From NCBI GenBank assembly GCA_030636965.1, contig DAOVVW010000073.1:1-5915 (forward strand): a stretch of DNA of 5,915 nucleotides. Reading direction: 5' to 3'. The notes beneath the pieces are model-generated. The model was not told the DNA's origin, searched no databases, and was given only the letters and a program-made list of their open reading frames with translations. This document shows, piece by piece, positions 5,845 to 5,915 of the stretch. Position 1 is the stretch's first letter, and each line of letters opens with the position of its first letter. Position numbers and translations under genes: made by a program. The stretch is from Pseudomonadota bacterium. GTDB lineage: Bacteria > BMS3Abin14.

Positions 5845-5915
5845 TCCAACTTTCAATGCTCCAATTCTACCCGCGTTGGACCTTGGACCAGCCTTCGCCA
5901 AGGCTACGGCTTGGC
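5845..5915. repeat. TCCAA/TTGGA repeats and a GCCAAG hairpin at the window edge
   Basis: TCCAA occurs at 5845-5849 and 5860-5864, and its complement TTGGA at 5876-5880 and 5883-5887. GCCAAG (5897-5902) and CTTGGC (5910-5915) then form a six-base inverted repeat ending at the last base of the window. No open frame of interest covers the stretch. The composition suggests another intergenic repeat that continues beyond the edge. Confidence 0.35.

Noticed and set aside
1..5915. tRNA, rRNA, CRISPR array, transposase, toxin-antitoxin or defence genes
   Set aside because: I looked on both strands and saw no regularly spaced repeats, no RNA gene signature and no protein with motifs of these systems.

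Overview
The window reads as chromosomal DNA of a Gram-negative bacterium. It encodes an outer-membrane beta-barrel protein with a signal peptide and an aromatic C-terminus, a second exported protein, and a Sel1-repeat lipoprotein. The protein style and the kinds of intergenic repeat resemble Deltaproteobacteria in the broad sense (Desulfobacterota and relatives). That placement is inference from general resemblance; no marker gene here fixes it.

Layout. Positions 94-3187 (+) hold a tight two-gene unit: an outer-membrane barrel protein with an N-terminal Ig-like domain, then, 10 bases after its stop, a secreted protein made of beta-sandwich and fibronectin-III-like modules. Positions 3188-3439 carry no intact gene but contain a relic of the 3' end of a Sel1-repeat gene on the minus strand. 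Positions 3440-4207 (+) encode a stand-alone HisF, the cyclase subunit of imidazole glycerol phosphate synthase, with no hisH or other his gene in view. Positions 4208-4315 are a short convergent spacer with two terminator-like hairpins. Positions 4316-5020 (-) encode an intact Sel1-repeat lipoprotein. Positions 5021-5212 hold its likely promoter, a hairpin plus T-run facing the other way, and a GGGGTC-type inverted repeat. Positions 5213-5731 (-) encode a small FMN-dependent nitroreductase-family protein. The last 170 bases are a pile-up of intergenic repeat-like hairpins.

How the genes relate. Only the first two genes look functionally linked: both products are exported, they share an operon, and one sits in the outer membrane. 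The other three genes look like independent housekeeping or accessory units separated by repeat-rich spacers.

The most notable points are: (1) a 111-base, roughly 82% identical second copy of the Sel1 gene's 3' end on the other side of hisF; (2) HisF keeps its catalytic aspartates but lacks two of the four residues that form the ammonia gate in the Thermotoga enzyme; (3) several different dispersed-repeat types sit in the spacers around the nitroreductase gene; and (4) the barrel/Ig-like protein pair is of unknown function. I found no RNA gene, CRISPR array, transposase or defence system.
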